DNA from: a virus
DNA length: 22,275 nucleotides
IMG/VR virus record: IMGVR_UViG_3300025168_000752
Span: 1-22,275 of that record
Direction: 5' to 3' (one strand)
Under the pieces are notes generated by a model. The model saw only the letters and a list, made by a program, of their open reading frames with translations. It searched no databases and was not told where the DNA came from. A program made the translations under genes and the position numbers. Positions 5,940-15,292 of this stretch are shown piece by piece; the stretch's first letter is position 1; each line of letters opens with the position of its first letter.

Positions 5940-7837
5940 TGGCTTACAATAAAGTATCAAATAAAACACAAAATAAAGATGTAAATTATTTAAGTAAAGA
6001 TTTTAATTCATTTAGAGATCAACTAATAGAATTTACAAGAGTATATTTTCCTAATCATTTTAATGATTTTAGTGAGGGAAATCCAGGAATGATGTTTTTA
6101 GAAATGGCCTCTTATGTGGGTGATGTATTATCATTTTACACAGATAACCAAATACAAGAAAATTTCTTAACTTTAGCTCAAGATAAAGAAAACCTATACA
6201 ATTTAGCTTATGCTATGGGTTATAAACCAAAAACAACATCAGCAGCTAGTGTAAATTTAACACTTACTCATTTAGTACCATCAAAAACAGTAGGATCTCC
6301 TACTACATATAAACCTGACTATGATTATGCTTTAAATATAAAATCAAATTCTACATTTATATCTAATGAAGGAGCAACATTTTACTTAGAACAAGATTGT
6401 AATTTTAATGTATCTTCTTCTTTTAGTCCTTTAACAACAAGTATATTTCAATATGATGGTTCAGGTAATCCTGAATATTATTTATTAGAAAAAAAAGTTA
6501 AAGCAATTTCAGGTTTTACTAAAACTCAAAAATTTACTATAGGTTCAGCTGAAAGATTTAGAAATATTACACTATTTGATACTAATATTATATCAATAGA
6601 ATCAATAATAGATTCAGATGGTAATGAATATTATGAAGTTCCTTATTTAGCTCAAGACACTATATTTGAAGAAGTTACAAATACTGCAGCTAATGATCCT
6701 GAATTATATGCCTATAATAATCAAACACCCTATCTTTTAAAACTAAAACAAGTACCTAGAAGATTTATAAGCAGAGTAAAACCAAATAACCGTACAGAAA
6801 TACAATTTGGAGCAGGTATAAGTGACAAAGCAGATGAACAAATTATTCCAAACCCAGATAATATAGGTTTAGGAATTAGAGATGGAAGAAGTAAATTAGA
6901 TATAGCTTATGATCCTTCAAATTTTTTATATACTAGAGCTTACGGTCAAGCACCCTCAAATACAACATTAACTGTAACTTATGTAGTAGGAGGAGGAATA
7001 GGGGCAAATGTAAATAGTAATACAATAACAGAATTAGGAACTGTTTTAAGAGACATAAATGTAGGACTAAATAGTGGAATGCGTAGTTTTGTTATATCTT
7101 CTCTTGCTAGTAATAATTTAGAACCTGCAAGAGGGGGTGGTGGAGGTGAAACTCTTGAAGAAGTAAGAATGAATACAATGGCTAACTTTTCAGCCCAAAG
7201 TAGAACAGTAACTAGAGAAGATTATATAGTAAGAACTTTATCTATGCCCCCTCAATTTGGTAGTGTAGCTAAAGCATATATAGTTCAAGATGATCAAATA
7301 TCACCCCTAACAACTGAACCTAATAGAATTCCTAATCCTTTAGCTTTAAATTTATATACTTTAGGATATGATCAAAACCTTCATCTAACAACCCTAAATA
7401 CAGCTACTAAAACAAATTTAGCAACTTATTTAGAACAATATAGAATGTTAACAGATGCGGTTAATATTAAAAATGCATTTATTATTAATTTTGGGTTAAA
7501 TTTTGAAATAACAACTTTTAAAAATTATAATAATGAAAAAGTACTATTACAATGCATTACAGAAATAAAGAATTATTTTTCTATAGATAAATGGCAAATA
7601 AATCAACCTATTATCATATCAGAAGTTAAAAACCTAATAGCAGCAGTAAATGGGGTACAAACAGTAGAAAATGTAGAATTTATTAATAAAAATAGTGAAG
7701 TATTAGGATATTCTCCTTATGGGTATCCTATGAACCAAGCAATAAGAAATGAAGTAATTTATCCTTCATTAGACCCAAGTATTTTTGAATTAAAGTACCC
7801 TAACCAAGACATTAAAGGACAAGTAACAACATATTAA
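5939..7837 (+). CDS. 6: Baseplate wedge subunit gp6 (baseplate J-like)
   Basis: Baseplate wedge protein equivalent to T4 gp6 / P2 gpJ. It forms the continuous inner ring of the baseplate and is the part that rearranges when the sheath contracts. The length of 632 residues is close to T4 gp6 (660). The N-terminus has the usual helical opening: YLSKDFNSFRDQLIEF, then FSEGNPGMMFLEMASYVGDV and a FYTDNQIQENFL segment. In the middle, a Gly-rich turn (EPARGGGGGETLEEVRMN) leads to SRTVTREDYIVRTLSMP, the hallmark of the baseplate J-like domain. The C-terminal part, DAVNIKNAFIINFGLNFEI onward, fits the family's last beta domain. The gene starts within the stop of gp25 and ends one base before the next start. 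Confidence is high. Confidence 0.9.
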   Translation: MAYNKVSNKTQNKDVNYLSKDFNSFRDQLIEFTRVYFPNHFNDFSEGNPGMMFLEMASYVGDVLSFYTDNQIQENFLTLAQDKENLYNLAYAMGYKPKTTSAASVNLTLTHLVPSKTVGSPTTYKPDYDYALNIKSNSTFISNEGATFYLEQDCNFNVSSSFSPLTTSIFQYDGSGNPEYYLLEKKVKAISGFTKTQKFTIGSAERFRNITLFDTNIISIESIIDSDGNEYYEVPYLAQDTIFEEVTNTAANDPELYAYNNQTPYLLKLKQVPRRFISRVKPNNRTEIQFGAGISDKADEQIIPNPDNIGLGIRDGRSKLDIAYDPSNFLYTRAYGQAPSNTTLTVTYVVGGGIGANVNSNTITELGTVLRDINVGLNSGMRSFVISSLASNNLEPARGGGGGETLEEVRMNTMANFSAQSRTVTREDYIVRTLSMPPQFGSVAKAYIVQDDQISPLTTEPNRIPNPLALNLYTLGYDQNLHLTTLNTATKTNLATYLEQYRMLTDAVNIKNAFIINFGLNFEITTFKNYNNEKVLLQCITEIKNYFSIDKWQINQPIIISEVKNLIAAVNGVQTVENVEFINKNSEVLGYSPYGYPMNQAIRNEVIYPSLDPSIFELKYPNQDIKGQVTTY

Positions 7838-7838
7838 A

Positions 7839-8993
7839 ATGGCATATTATTTTTTATTCCCCGAAATAGACACAACATTATACAGTCATCCAGACAGAAA
7901 AACAATGAATACTGGTGCTGATGAAATTTTAGAAGTTACTAAAGAAAAAGGAACTACAGATGATATACACTATCCTACTAGAATTTTAGTTAAATTTAAA
8001 AATGAAGAAATAAAATCAACAATATCCAATACATTAGGACATAATAGTTTTAATAATTCCTCAACAAAGGTTAATTTACAACTAACAGCAGCAGAACCTA
8101 AAAACTTAATCCAAACATTAAATTTAAACCTATTTGCAATATCACAATCATGGGACGAAGGTACAGGTAGATATACAAATATACCTACAGGTTCAAATGG
8201 AGCGAGTTGGCAATATAGGTTTAATTCTACTGTAAGTACAGAATGGGCTACTTCTAGTTTTGCAGTTCCTACAACAGGATCAATAGCATCTACCTTAATA
8301 ACTCAAGGAGGAGGAGTATGGTATACAGGTAGTGGTTTTGAATCAACACAGCAATTTTTAGTAGGAGATTCTTTAGACACAAATTTTGAAGTTACTGATA
8401 TAGTAAAAAAATTCAGTGAAAGTTTATTTAATAATAACACTCACCCCACAGGAATAGAAAATAATGGATTTTTAATTAAAAAACCAGATTCTATAGAAAC
8501 TAATGTTTCATTTAGTTTTGGTGAATTACAATATTTTTCAGTAGATACTCATACAATTCACCCACCAAAATTATGTTTTAAATGGGATGATAGTGTACAT
8601 AATAAACAATCTTCTGCTATTTTAAATGGAGACTTAAATGTTACTTTATATAGAAATCAAGAAAAATATAATCAAAACGATGAGGCAACTTTTAGAATAC
8701 ATGTAAGAGACAAGTATCCAACAAGACAATTTGCATCTTCATCTAATTATTTAGATATAGGATACTTTACAACATCATCTTATTATAGTATAAGAGATGC
8801 CCACACAGAACAAGAAATTATCCCTTTTGATGATACTTTTACAAAATTAAGTGCAGACAATGAAGGAATGTACTTTAAAATATTTATGAAAGGATTACAA
8901 CCTGAAAGATATTATCGTGTTTTATTTAAACATAAAAATAATGATGGTGTTAAAATATATGATGATAACTATTATTTTAAAGTTATAAGGTAA
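7839..8993 (+). CDS. Beta-sandwich tail/baseplate protein, DNRLRE-like
   Basis: A 384-residue beta-rich protein directly behind gp6. The first two thirds resemble DNRLRE-type beta-sandwich domains. A strand leads to SQSWDEGTGRYTNIPTG (about 102-118), then come a tryptophan-rich loop region, TNFEVTDIVKKF (about 182-193), NNGFLIKKPD, and a closing PPKLCFKWDD strand. Such domains are known from extracellular and polysaccharide-associated proteins. The C-terminal part (about 270-384) is a second beta domain with FRIHVRDKYPTRQF and an ending of GLQPERYYRVLFKHKN like a fibronectin-type strand pair. The stop overlaps the next ATG (TAATG). Position suggests a wedge-attached or peripheral baseplate protein, possibly contacting surface glycans. 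I see no resemblance to T4 gp8, which occupies a similar place. Virion role is likely; the DNRLRE resemblance is judged by eye. Confidence 0.6.
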   Translation: MAYYFLFPEIDTTLYSHPDRKTMNTGADEILEVTKEKGTTDDIHYPTRILVKFKNEEIKSTISNTLGHNSFNNSSTKVNLQLTAAEPKNLIQTLNLNLFAISQSWDEGTGRYTNIPTGSNGASWQYRFNSTVSTEWATSSFAVPTTGSIASTLITQGGGVWYTGSGFESTQQFLVGDSLDTNFEVTDIVKKFSESLFNNNTHPTGIENNGFLIKKPDSIETNVSFSFGELQYFSVDTHTIHPPKLCFKWDDSVHNKQSSAILNGDLNVTLYRNQEKYNQNDEATFRIHVRDKYPTRQFASSSNYLDIGYFTTSSYYSIRDAHTEQEIIPFDDTFTKLSADNEGMYFKIFMKGLQPERYYRVLFKHKNNDGVKIYDDNYYFKVIR

Positions 8994-10705
8994 TGGCTAA
9001 TAAAAGTTTTAAACTTGCAAAACAAGTAATTAGTAATAAACTTTCTAATGATCTTTATGGAAAAGATTTTAAAAAACTTTCTAAATCTACCCAACCTGTA
9101 GATATAAAAAAAATTAAAGAAATATATGATAGTTTATTTTATATTTTTAATAAAAAAGGTACAAATGCCCATTCTAGTATACATGAACAAAGTTATAATT
9201 ATATACACTATATTTATAATAGAGAATTAGAAAATGAATTAAACCAAAAAATAAATACTCAAAGCGAAAAAGAAGCAGAACTAAATAGACTTGAAACCTT
9301 TACACTTCCTGAACATCCTATATATTCTAATGGTTTATTTTTAATAGCAGGTGAAAATGGGGTAAAATATGAGGATATGCATACTGTGTATATTATGCAA
9401 GAAGGTAGAAGAAGAGCATTTAAAAATCGAAATACTTATTTGATGGTAAGAAGAGCAATGGGTCTTCCTGAAGATGACACAGGAAAATGGTTTCTTCTTG
9501 TTGATGAATTAAATAGTATAGATAAAGGAGCAGACATAAATAACACAAGTGATTTACTTTTAGAAGGTACAGATTTAATAGTAGAAGATGATGAAATTCA
9601 AGGTATATCAGCTACTATTACTGTTTTATTTACTTGTGATGGAAATGAAGTACAAGATCAATATAATCTTATTTTAGAAGAAGATGCAGACGCATCAGGA
9701 CAATTTTATTTAGGCAATGGGGGTTGCACAATAAAATATATACATGATCCCTATTTTACTGACGCATCAGGACCTACAATGAAAACAGTAAATCTTGCTA
9801 AAGGAGAAGAAATAGAATTAACAATACCAAGACCCACAGATGGTTTAAATAATGTAGTTAGTGATCCCCAATGGGCAAATACAATAGTTGTAAACGGTGT
9901 ATTACAAAATCCTTTTAATATTCCTCCCGCTATAACTTACAATGGTAATAGTATAAACAATTATTATAAAAATTGGGGTCCTGATGGAGAATACCCAGGA
10001 GTAATTTATGCAGAAGGAAGAATAAGAAGTACTGAAAGATATAACGCTCATGTAAGTATGAATTTAGGAATAGCACAAGATTTAACTACAAGATTATTTA
10101 ATGGTTTACCTTCTCGTACTTACAATCCTTTAGGAGGAGAATTTTGGGATGTAGTACCTATTCCTCCAAATTTAGGTTTTGAAGAAAGTAATTATGGTAC
10201 TAGAAAAATCTACCCTAACAGAACAGGTATGTGGGGATCTTTAGGCCAATCAGCCCATCTTCAAGAACATTTTAATAACATGGATTGGGGTTATTATAAA
10301 ACAACTGTGCACGGTCTTAGAATATATGGGCAACCTATATTATCGATAGATGATCGTCATCTTGTTATGTTAAAAGCTTTTGCTGATCATAGTGGTCCTT
10401 TTGGGATAATCTACAGATATTTTGGCTTTTGGGATTGTACTAATAAAAAAGTAATATACTACAGAAGAAAAAAAATAGACCATGTAATAACAATGCATTA
10501 TAAAGATTATTCAACAACAGTTTATAAGGTAAATTGGGGAAAATCAGGAAAAGAACACTATAACAGAATGATATTTCCTGGTCTTCAAGGTTATCAATTA
10601 AACCAATTCCAAGGAAATGGAAATCTTTATAACCCTACGGGTAATGGTGACAATTATGGAAAGGCTCCAGGAGGTTATAATTCTTACCCAAAATGGGAAC
10701 AATAA
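8993..10705 (+). CDS. Baseplate/tail protein with unknown C-terminal domain; shares a module with next gene
   Basis: A 570-residue protein with no family I recognise. Residues 1-105 are helical and charged, with coiled-coil character at about 75-103. Residues about 112-178 hold a compact module, GLFLIAG then VYIMQEGRRRAFKNRNTYL and KWFLLVDELNSI, which recurs in shortened form in the next gene (about 107-178 there). A beta-rich middle (about 185-290) follows. The final part (about 330-550) is rich in Trp, Tyr, His and Gly: FWDVVPIPPNLGF, then WGSLGQSAHLQEHFN and MDWGYYKTTVHGLRIYG. It ends in a run of Tyr/Lys strands and a flexible Asn/Gly tail. The composition resembles a folded carbohydrate- or envelope-binding head, but no catalytic motif is visible. 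It is coupled to the preceding gene by a TAATG overlap. A baseplate-attached fibre or adhesin is my inference. Confidence 0.6.
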   Translation: MANKSFKLAKQVISNKLSNDLYGKDFKKLSKSTQPVDIKKIKEIYDSLFYIFNKKGTNAHSSIHEQSYNYIHYIYNRELENELNQKINTQSEKEAELNRLETFTLPEHPIYSNGLFLIAGENGVKYEDMHTVYIMQEGRRRAFKNRNTYLMVRRAMGLPEDDTGKWFLLVDELNSIDKGADINNTSDLLLEGTDLIVEDDEIQGISATITVLFTCDGNEVQDQYNLILEEDADASGQFYLGNGGCTIKYIHDPYFTDASGPTMKTVNLAKGEEIELTIPRPTDGLNNVVSDPQWANTIVVNGVLQNPFNIPPAITYNGNSINNYYKNWGPDGEYPGVIYAEGRIRSTERYNAHVSMNLGIAQDLTTRLFNGLPSRTYNPLGGEFWDVVPIPPNLGFEESNYGTRKIYPNRTGMWGSLGQSAHLQEHFNNMDWGYYKTTVHGLRIYGQPILSIDDRHLVMLKAFADHSGPFGIIYRYFGFWDCTNKKVIYYRRKKIDHVITMHYKDYSTTVYKVNWGKSGKEHYNRMIFPGLQGYQLNQFQGNGNLYNPTGNGDNYGKAPGGYNSYPKWEQ

Positions 10706-10711
10706 TTTGCT

Positions 10712-11404
10712 ATGAGTGATTATACTAAAATAAATTTAAATAAAAAAGTGTATGGAATGTCAGATGCTTTAGAAGCATTAGATGAAGAATTTAAAGAATT
10801 TGCCCTCGACCAAAACACAGTAGAAGAATTTTTTAGCTTATATAATAAATTTTTTTATGATATGGATGAAGATACACATAAATATTTTATAGTTCAAAGT
10901 GGAAATTTAATTTATCCTTTTGGATATAAAAATCCTCTACTAACTGAAATAGAAACAGTAGAAAAAACTATAATTGAAACTAAAAAAGAAATAGATTCAT
11001 TACCTAAAGAAAACTTTTTCTTAAAAAATAATCTTTTTATAATGGATAATGATTATAAAGATAATCCTACATCTAAATTACAAGAAGGGAATAATGTGTA
11101 TATTATGCAATCGGGAAAAAAAAGAAAAATTAAAGATTATCAAGTTTATTTAAATATAAAAACACAACAAAGAGTAGCTATAGATGGTCAAGATTTAATA
11201 AATGATGAAGAATTTTTAATATTTATACATGGAAATACTATAAGAGACATACCTTCAGGACCTGATATAATATCAAACGATAATATTAATATAAGTAATT
11301 TAGAAATTAATATTTATCCCCAAACACTAGAAGAATACGATTTAGCTAATATGCATATAATAAACACAACAACAATAGACAGAACAGATTATGGTGGCTT
11401 ATAA
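10712..11404 (+). CDS. Baseplate/tail protein, short relative of the preceding gene
   Basis: A 230-residue protein that looks like a diverged, shortened relative of the N-terminal part of the protein encoded just upstream. Both have a helical start with a Tyr/Phe-rich segment (SLYNKFFYDM here, DSLFYIFNKKG there) and a charged coiled coil (about 76-100). Both then have a module of KNNLFIMDND, VYIMQSGKKRKIKDYQVYL and a hydrophobic strand EEFLIFIHG. The DNA of the VYIMQ part is identical over 16 bases (9385-9400 and 11095-11110). It lacks the Trp/Tyr-rich C-terminal half of its neighbour and ends in an Ile/Asn-rich tail. Its last 14 bases overlap the following gene. The pair may be an adaptor duplicated so that one copy carries a binding head and the other anchors the next protein. 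Function is not recognised. Confidence 0.6.
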   Translation: MSDYTKINLNKKVYGMSDALEALDEEFKEFALDQNTVEEFFSLYNKFFYDMDEDTHKYFIVQSGNLIYPFGYKNPLLTEIETVEKTIIETKKEIDSLPKENFFLKNNLFIMDNDYKDNPTSKLQEGNNVYIMQSGKKRKIKDYQVYLNIKTQQRVAIDGQDLINDEEFLIFIHGNTIRDIPSGPDIISNDNINISNLEINIYPQTLEEYDLANMHIINTTTIDRTDYGGL

Positions 11405-14400
11405 TTCAAATAATAATTTAACGTCTACACCTGCTCAAACACCTGCAGATAGTCCATCTTCTACTACAGGAAACAATAATACAAGTGTATCCCAACAGAT
11501 ATATTCTATAAATGCAAATGATGCAAATCAAGGATTAATAAATGTATCATTAGCAGAGGCAGATGAAATTGGTAATGCAAATCTTTTTATCGCAGATAAA
11601 GAAATATACGAAGTAGATGATAGCATTCAAATTGAAAAAATAGATTCTAAAGTTTTAGAAAAAACTTTTGGTAGACCAGATGATTATTTAGAATTACACA
11701 TATATAATAGTAGCAACCAAAAAATACACACAGAAGACAATTTCACAGACTTTGAAATACCTGAAGGACAAGATTGTGCTCCTTTAACAAAATTTATAAG
11801 AGTAAATCCTGAAAAAATACTTAAAGATAGAGGATACATAACAGGTATATTTAGATTAAAAATAAATATTTTTAAAAATAAAATATTTAATACTAATCAA
11901 TTTCCTTTTAATATAAAAGAAATATCAAGTGATAGAAGAGAAATAAGATCAATAACACCTACAGCTACCAATGCTATTTTTGATCCTGCAGTTAGTGAAT
12001 TTTTATCAGATTTAGAATCTTCTCTTTATTTTAAAGAATTTTCGATTAATTTAGGAAATGATAAATTAATACCTTGTATTAATGCTTTATTAAATAAAGG
12101 ACCCTATAAACATGAATTAATATTAAAAACTTATCAACCACTTTCTAGAGATATTAATAATGCATTATCTTTTAAAATAGTTGAAGAAATAGTAGATCCT
12201 CTTTTTATAGAAGTTAATTTAGGAGCCCCAGAACTTGTAGAAAATATAATCCCTTTAAGAGGGCCTAATTTTCATATAGATGTTAGACAACACAATTCAA
12301 TCCCTACAGATTTAAAAAATTATGACGACTTATTAAATTATAATTTAACTTCATCTTATCAACATCTATTAAATAAATTAGAAAATAACAGTGCAGAATT
12401 AAACATACAATATGATTATATAAGAAATGTCTCTGAAAGTTTAGAAGATGTAATCATACCTTATCATTTTGAGAATTTTACACATTTTAGTAGTGCTACA
12501 GAACGATTAAGAAATTTCCATTATAAGATAAAACTAATAGAAACTTATGATAAAGAAATATCAGAAATAAATTTAATAACTGGCCCCACATCAGCTTCTT
12601 TTACTACAGTAAAAGCTAAAGAAGATATAAATAAGAAAAAAGAAAATCTTATAAAAGGATTTGATGGATATGAACATTTTTTATATTATGAATCTTCTTC
12701 TTATTCATGGCCTAAAGATATTGTTAATGCTCCTGAAGGATTCTTATTAGGTAGTGATAATGTTATATTAGCTCATACAACTTCTTCAAAAGTTAAAAAT
12801 TGGTTAGGAGATGAAAGATCATCTTTTGCAAATTATGGAGGACAATTATTATCTGCTTCCTTATTTGATAGACAAAATGATTATAATTTACTTAAATTAG
12901 TCCCTACACATATTTTAGACAATTTACAAAATGAACTATATGTTAGTTTTGTAAATATGATAGGACAACATTTTGATAATGTATGGACGTATGTAAAAGC
13001 AATAACAGATATTCATGATGCTGATAACAATAGAGGAATCTCTAAAAATTTAGTTTACTATCAATTAAAAAGTTTAGGATTAGAAGCATTCGATCAATTT
13101 GAAAATTCAAATCTAGTAGAATATATATTAGGAGAAGGGACAGGAAGTGGTTATTATGATACAGATAATCTAAATGAAACTATGATTACTGCTTCAAATC
13201 ATGGTTCTATTCCTAAACAAGATATTTCAAAAGAAATTTGGAAACGTTTATATCATAATGCTCCTTATCTTTTAAAAACAAAAGGAACAGAAAGAGGATT
13301 AAGAGCATTAATGAGTTGTTATGGTGTACCCTCAACTATATTAAATGTAAAAGAATATGGTGGTTCTACACCAATAAGTGGTCCTTTAAAAGATTTAGAC
13401 ACAGCAGATACTTATAAAACTTTTACTTATGAAAAAGCAAGTTTAGCTTTAAAAGGAAATTCAGGAACAAATGGTTTTTTTATAAAAACAAATTGGTCTT
13501 CTTCTTTAAATTCTAACCAAGATACTAAAAAAACAATAGAATTTAGAATAAAACCCGCAAAAACAGATGCTAATTATCTTTTATTAGCGTTATCAGGTTC
13601 AACTAATTCTGTAGGTACTCAATTTCCTGATAGAGATAATATTTTAATATTAGAACCTTATTTAGGTAGTGATATTTCTTCCTCAGGAGACCATGATCAA
13701 TATGGAAGATTATCATTATACCAAGGTAGTACTATAAGAACGTCTACAAATTATTTTCCTGTGTTTAATGGTGATTTTTGGAATATACATTTATCAATAA
13801 AAGACATAACACAATCACCAACCACAGCTAGTTTTGGTGCATATCAAGCTAATTGGCTAAAAAATGTATCATATTATGTTACAGAATCTCACAATATTAC
13901 AACTCCTAAAAGAACATGGGGACATAATCAACAAGGAGCAAAACATGTTTATTTTGGAGGCGTACCTTTAAATTCATTTGCACAATATAATAACCATGAT
14001 GGTTTAATATATTCTGGTTCTCTACAAGAAGTTAGATATTACTTTGGTGAAGAGTTATCTCATTCAACCCATAAAAAACATGCCCTAGAACCTTTTATGT
14101 ATGCAGGTAATTCATTATCATCTTCTTATGATAATTTAGTTTTACGACTACCTTTAGGATCAAATGATCAAGCAGACAGTTCAAGTTTTCATCCTAATAT
14201 AGATTTAAATCCTTTCTTAGCCGCACCAGGTGTAGGAATAGGCTTTGGTATAATAGGAACATCAGGTTCATTTATAGTAGGTAATTTTAGTGCTTCAGCA
14301 ACAGTAGGTAGTAATATGGATTCACAAGTATGGGAAGAAGTAGTAGAACCCCATTATTTACCTACTCCTGACACTGTTGGTATTTCAATGACAAGTGAAA

Positions 14401-15281
14401 AAGTTAGAATTGATGAAGGAAACATAAATGGCAATGTATTATCTCCTTTTGTAAGATTAGAAACTTCAACATTAGATAGACAACCACAAGATTTTGAAGA
14501 TTTAGGGGTGTATTTTTCTCCAACCACAGAAATAAATGAAGATATAATTTATACTTTAGGTTCTTTTAGATTAGACGATTATATAGGTTCTCCTTTACCT
14601 TCAAACCAAACATCTTCTACTTATTCAAATTTAAAAATAGCAAAAGATTTATACTTTAAAAAAGTAAAAAGAAATAGATACAAATATGGTGATTATATAA
14701 AACAAATACAATATATAGACCATACATTATTTAAAATGATAGAACAATTTGTTCCTTTTAAATCAAACCTAAAAACAGGTCTTTTAATAGAACCTCATTA
14801 TTTAGAAAGAACTAAATTTGCAAGAGAATTACCTATTATAGATGATGGTCAAACAATGGTTACAGGTTCTTATCAAACTTTTGAAGTTGAAATAAAATCT
14901 AAAGACATATATAATGTAAATTCTGGATCTAAAGCTTTTGGTGTAGCTAATAATGTTAGAGAACAATGGGATCCAGGTACATATGTAACATATACTAGTA
15001 ATTTATCTCCTCTTTCTTCAAGTAAGGGAAAAAGAATAGAACAAGGAACAAACACCACTATAGAAATATTTGATGATTATTTAGATTCTTCAGGAAAAGA
15101 TCCTAATAGAGAAAACAATCAAGCATCACAAGCTCCAATAAAACCTTTTGTTACTTCAAAACCACTCAATTATATAGCACATCAATCATCTGTTTTATTA
15201 GGAAATGTAATGGGAGGAAAAAAGTCTAATAAGTATTATAAATACACAGAATATCGTTTGCAAACTTCAAGCCTGTATTAA
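11391..15281 (+). CDS. Large baseplate wedge protein: gp7/tail protein I-like with LamG-like insertion
   Basis: The largest protein here, 1296 residues. The N-terminus (1-45) is Ser/Thr/Asn-rich and disordered. The first half is mixed beta and helical, with coiled-coil-like helices at about 330-430. At about 614-660, KEIWKRLYHNAPYLLKTKGT, then ERGLRALMSCYGVP, matches what I know of phage tail protein I (P2 gpI) and its T4 equivalent gp7. That protein pairs with two gp6 copies in the wedge core, and gp25 and gp6 lie upstream. Directly after it, at about 710-890, is a LamG/concanavalin-like jelly roll: KKTIEFRIKPAK, FWNIHLSIKD and LIYSGSLQEVRYYFGEELS. Such domains often bind glycans. The C-terminal 350 residues are beta-rich then helical around NRYKYGDYIKQIQYI. 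The start overlaps the previous gene by 14 bases; a GTG one codon later would give VAYN and cannot be excluded. Confidence 0.7.
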   Translation: MVAYNSNNNLTSTPAQTPADSPSSTTGNNNTSVSQQIYSINANDANQGLINVSLAEADEIGNANLFIADKEIYEVDDSIQIEKIDSKVLEKTFGRPDDYLELHIYNSSNQKIHTEDNFTDFEIPEGQDCAPLTKFIRVNPEKILKDRGYITGIFRLKINIFKNKIFNTNQFPFNIKEISSDRREIRSITPTATNAIFDPAVSEFLSDLESSLYFKEFSINLGNDKLIPCINALLNKGPYKHELILKTYQPLSRDINNALSFKIVEEIVDPLFIEVNLGAPELVENIIPLRGPNFHIDVRQHNSIPTDLKNYDDLLNYNLTSSYQHLLNKLENNSAELNIQYDYIRNVSESLEDVIIPYHFENFTHFSSATERLRNFHYKIKLIETYDKEISEINLITGPTSASFTTVKAKEDINKKKENLIKGFDGYEHFLYYESSSYSWPKDIVNAPEGFLLGSDNVILAHTTSSKVKNWLGDERSSFANYGGQLLSASLFDRQNDYNLLKLVPTHILDNLQNELYVSFVNMIGQHFDNVWTYVKAITDIHDADNNRGISKNLVYYQLKSLGLEAFDQFENSNLVEYILGEGTGSGYYDTDNLNETMITASNHGSIPKQDISKEIWKRLYHNAPYLLKTKGTERGLRALMSCYGVPSTILNVKEYGGSTPISGPLKDLDTADTYKTFTYEKASLALKGNSGTNGFFIKTNWSSSLNSNQDTKKTIEFRIKPAKTDANYLLLALSGSTNSVGTQFPDRDNILILEPYLGSDISSSGDHDQYGRLSLYQGSTIRTSTNYFPVFNGDFWNIHLSIKDITQSPTTASFGAYQANWLKNVSYYVTESHNITTPKRTWGHNQQGAKHVYFGGVPLNSFAQYNNHDGLIYSGSLQEVRYYFGEELSHSTHKKHALEPFMYAGNSLSSSYDNLVLRLPLGSNDQADSSSFHPNIDLNPFLAAPGVGIGFGIIGTSGSFIVGNFSASATVGSNMDSQVWEEVVEPHYLPTPDTVGISMTSEKVRIDEGNINGNVLSPFVRLETSTLDRQPQDFEDLGVYFSPTTEINEDIIYTLGSFRLDDYIGSPLPSNQTSSTYSNLKIAKDLYFKKVKRNRYKYGDYIKQIQYIDHTLFKMIEQFVPFKSNLKTGLLIEPHYLERTKFARELPIIDDGQTMVTGSYQTFEVEIKSKDIYNVNSGSKAFGVANNVREQWDPGTYVTYTSNLSPLSSSKGKRIEQGTNTTIEIFDDYLDSSGKDPNRENNQASQAPIKPFVTSKPLNYIAHQSSVLLGNVMGGKKSNKYYKYTEYRLQTSSLY

Positions 15282-15292
15282 AGTTATAAATT

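Noticed and set aside
9210-9223. Fourth copy of the ATATTTATAA core inside the 8993 gene
   Set aside because: It encodes Tyr-Ile-Tyr in frame, lacks the final AAA part, and has no start codon of a new gene behind it; chance is likely in such AT-rich DNA.
9683-9773. GACGCATCAGGAC occurring twice in the 8993 gene
   Set aside because: A 13-base coincidence encoding DASG in different protein contexts, with no wider repeat around it.
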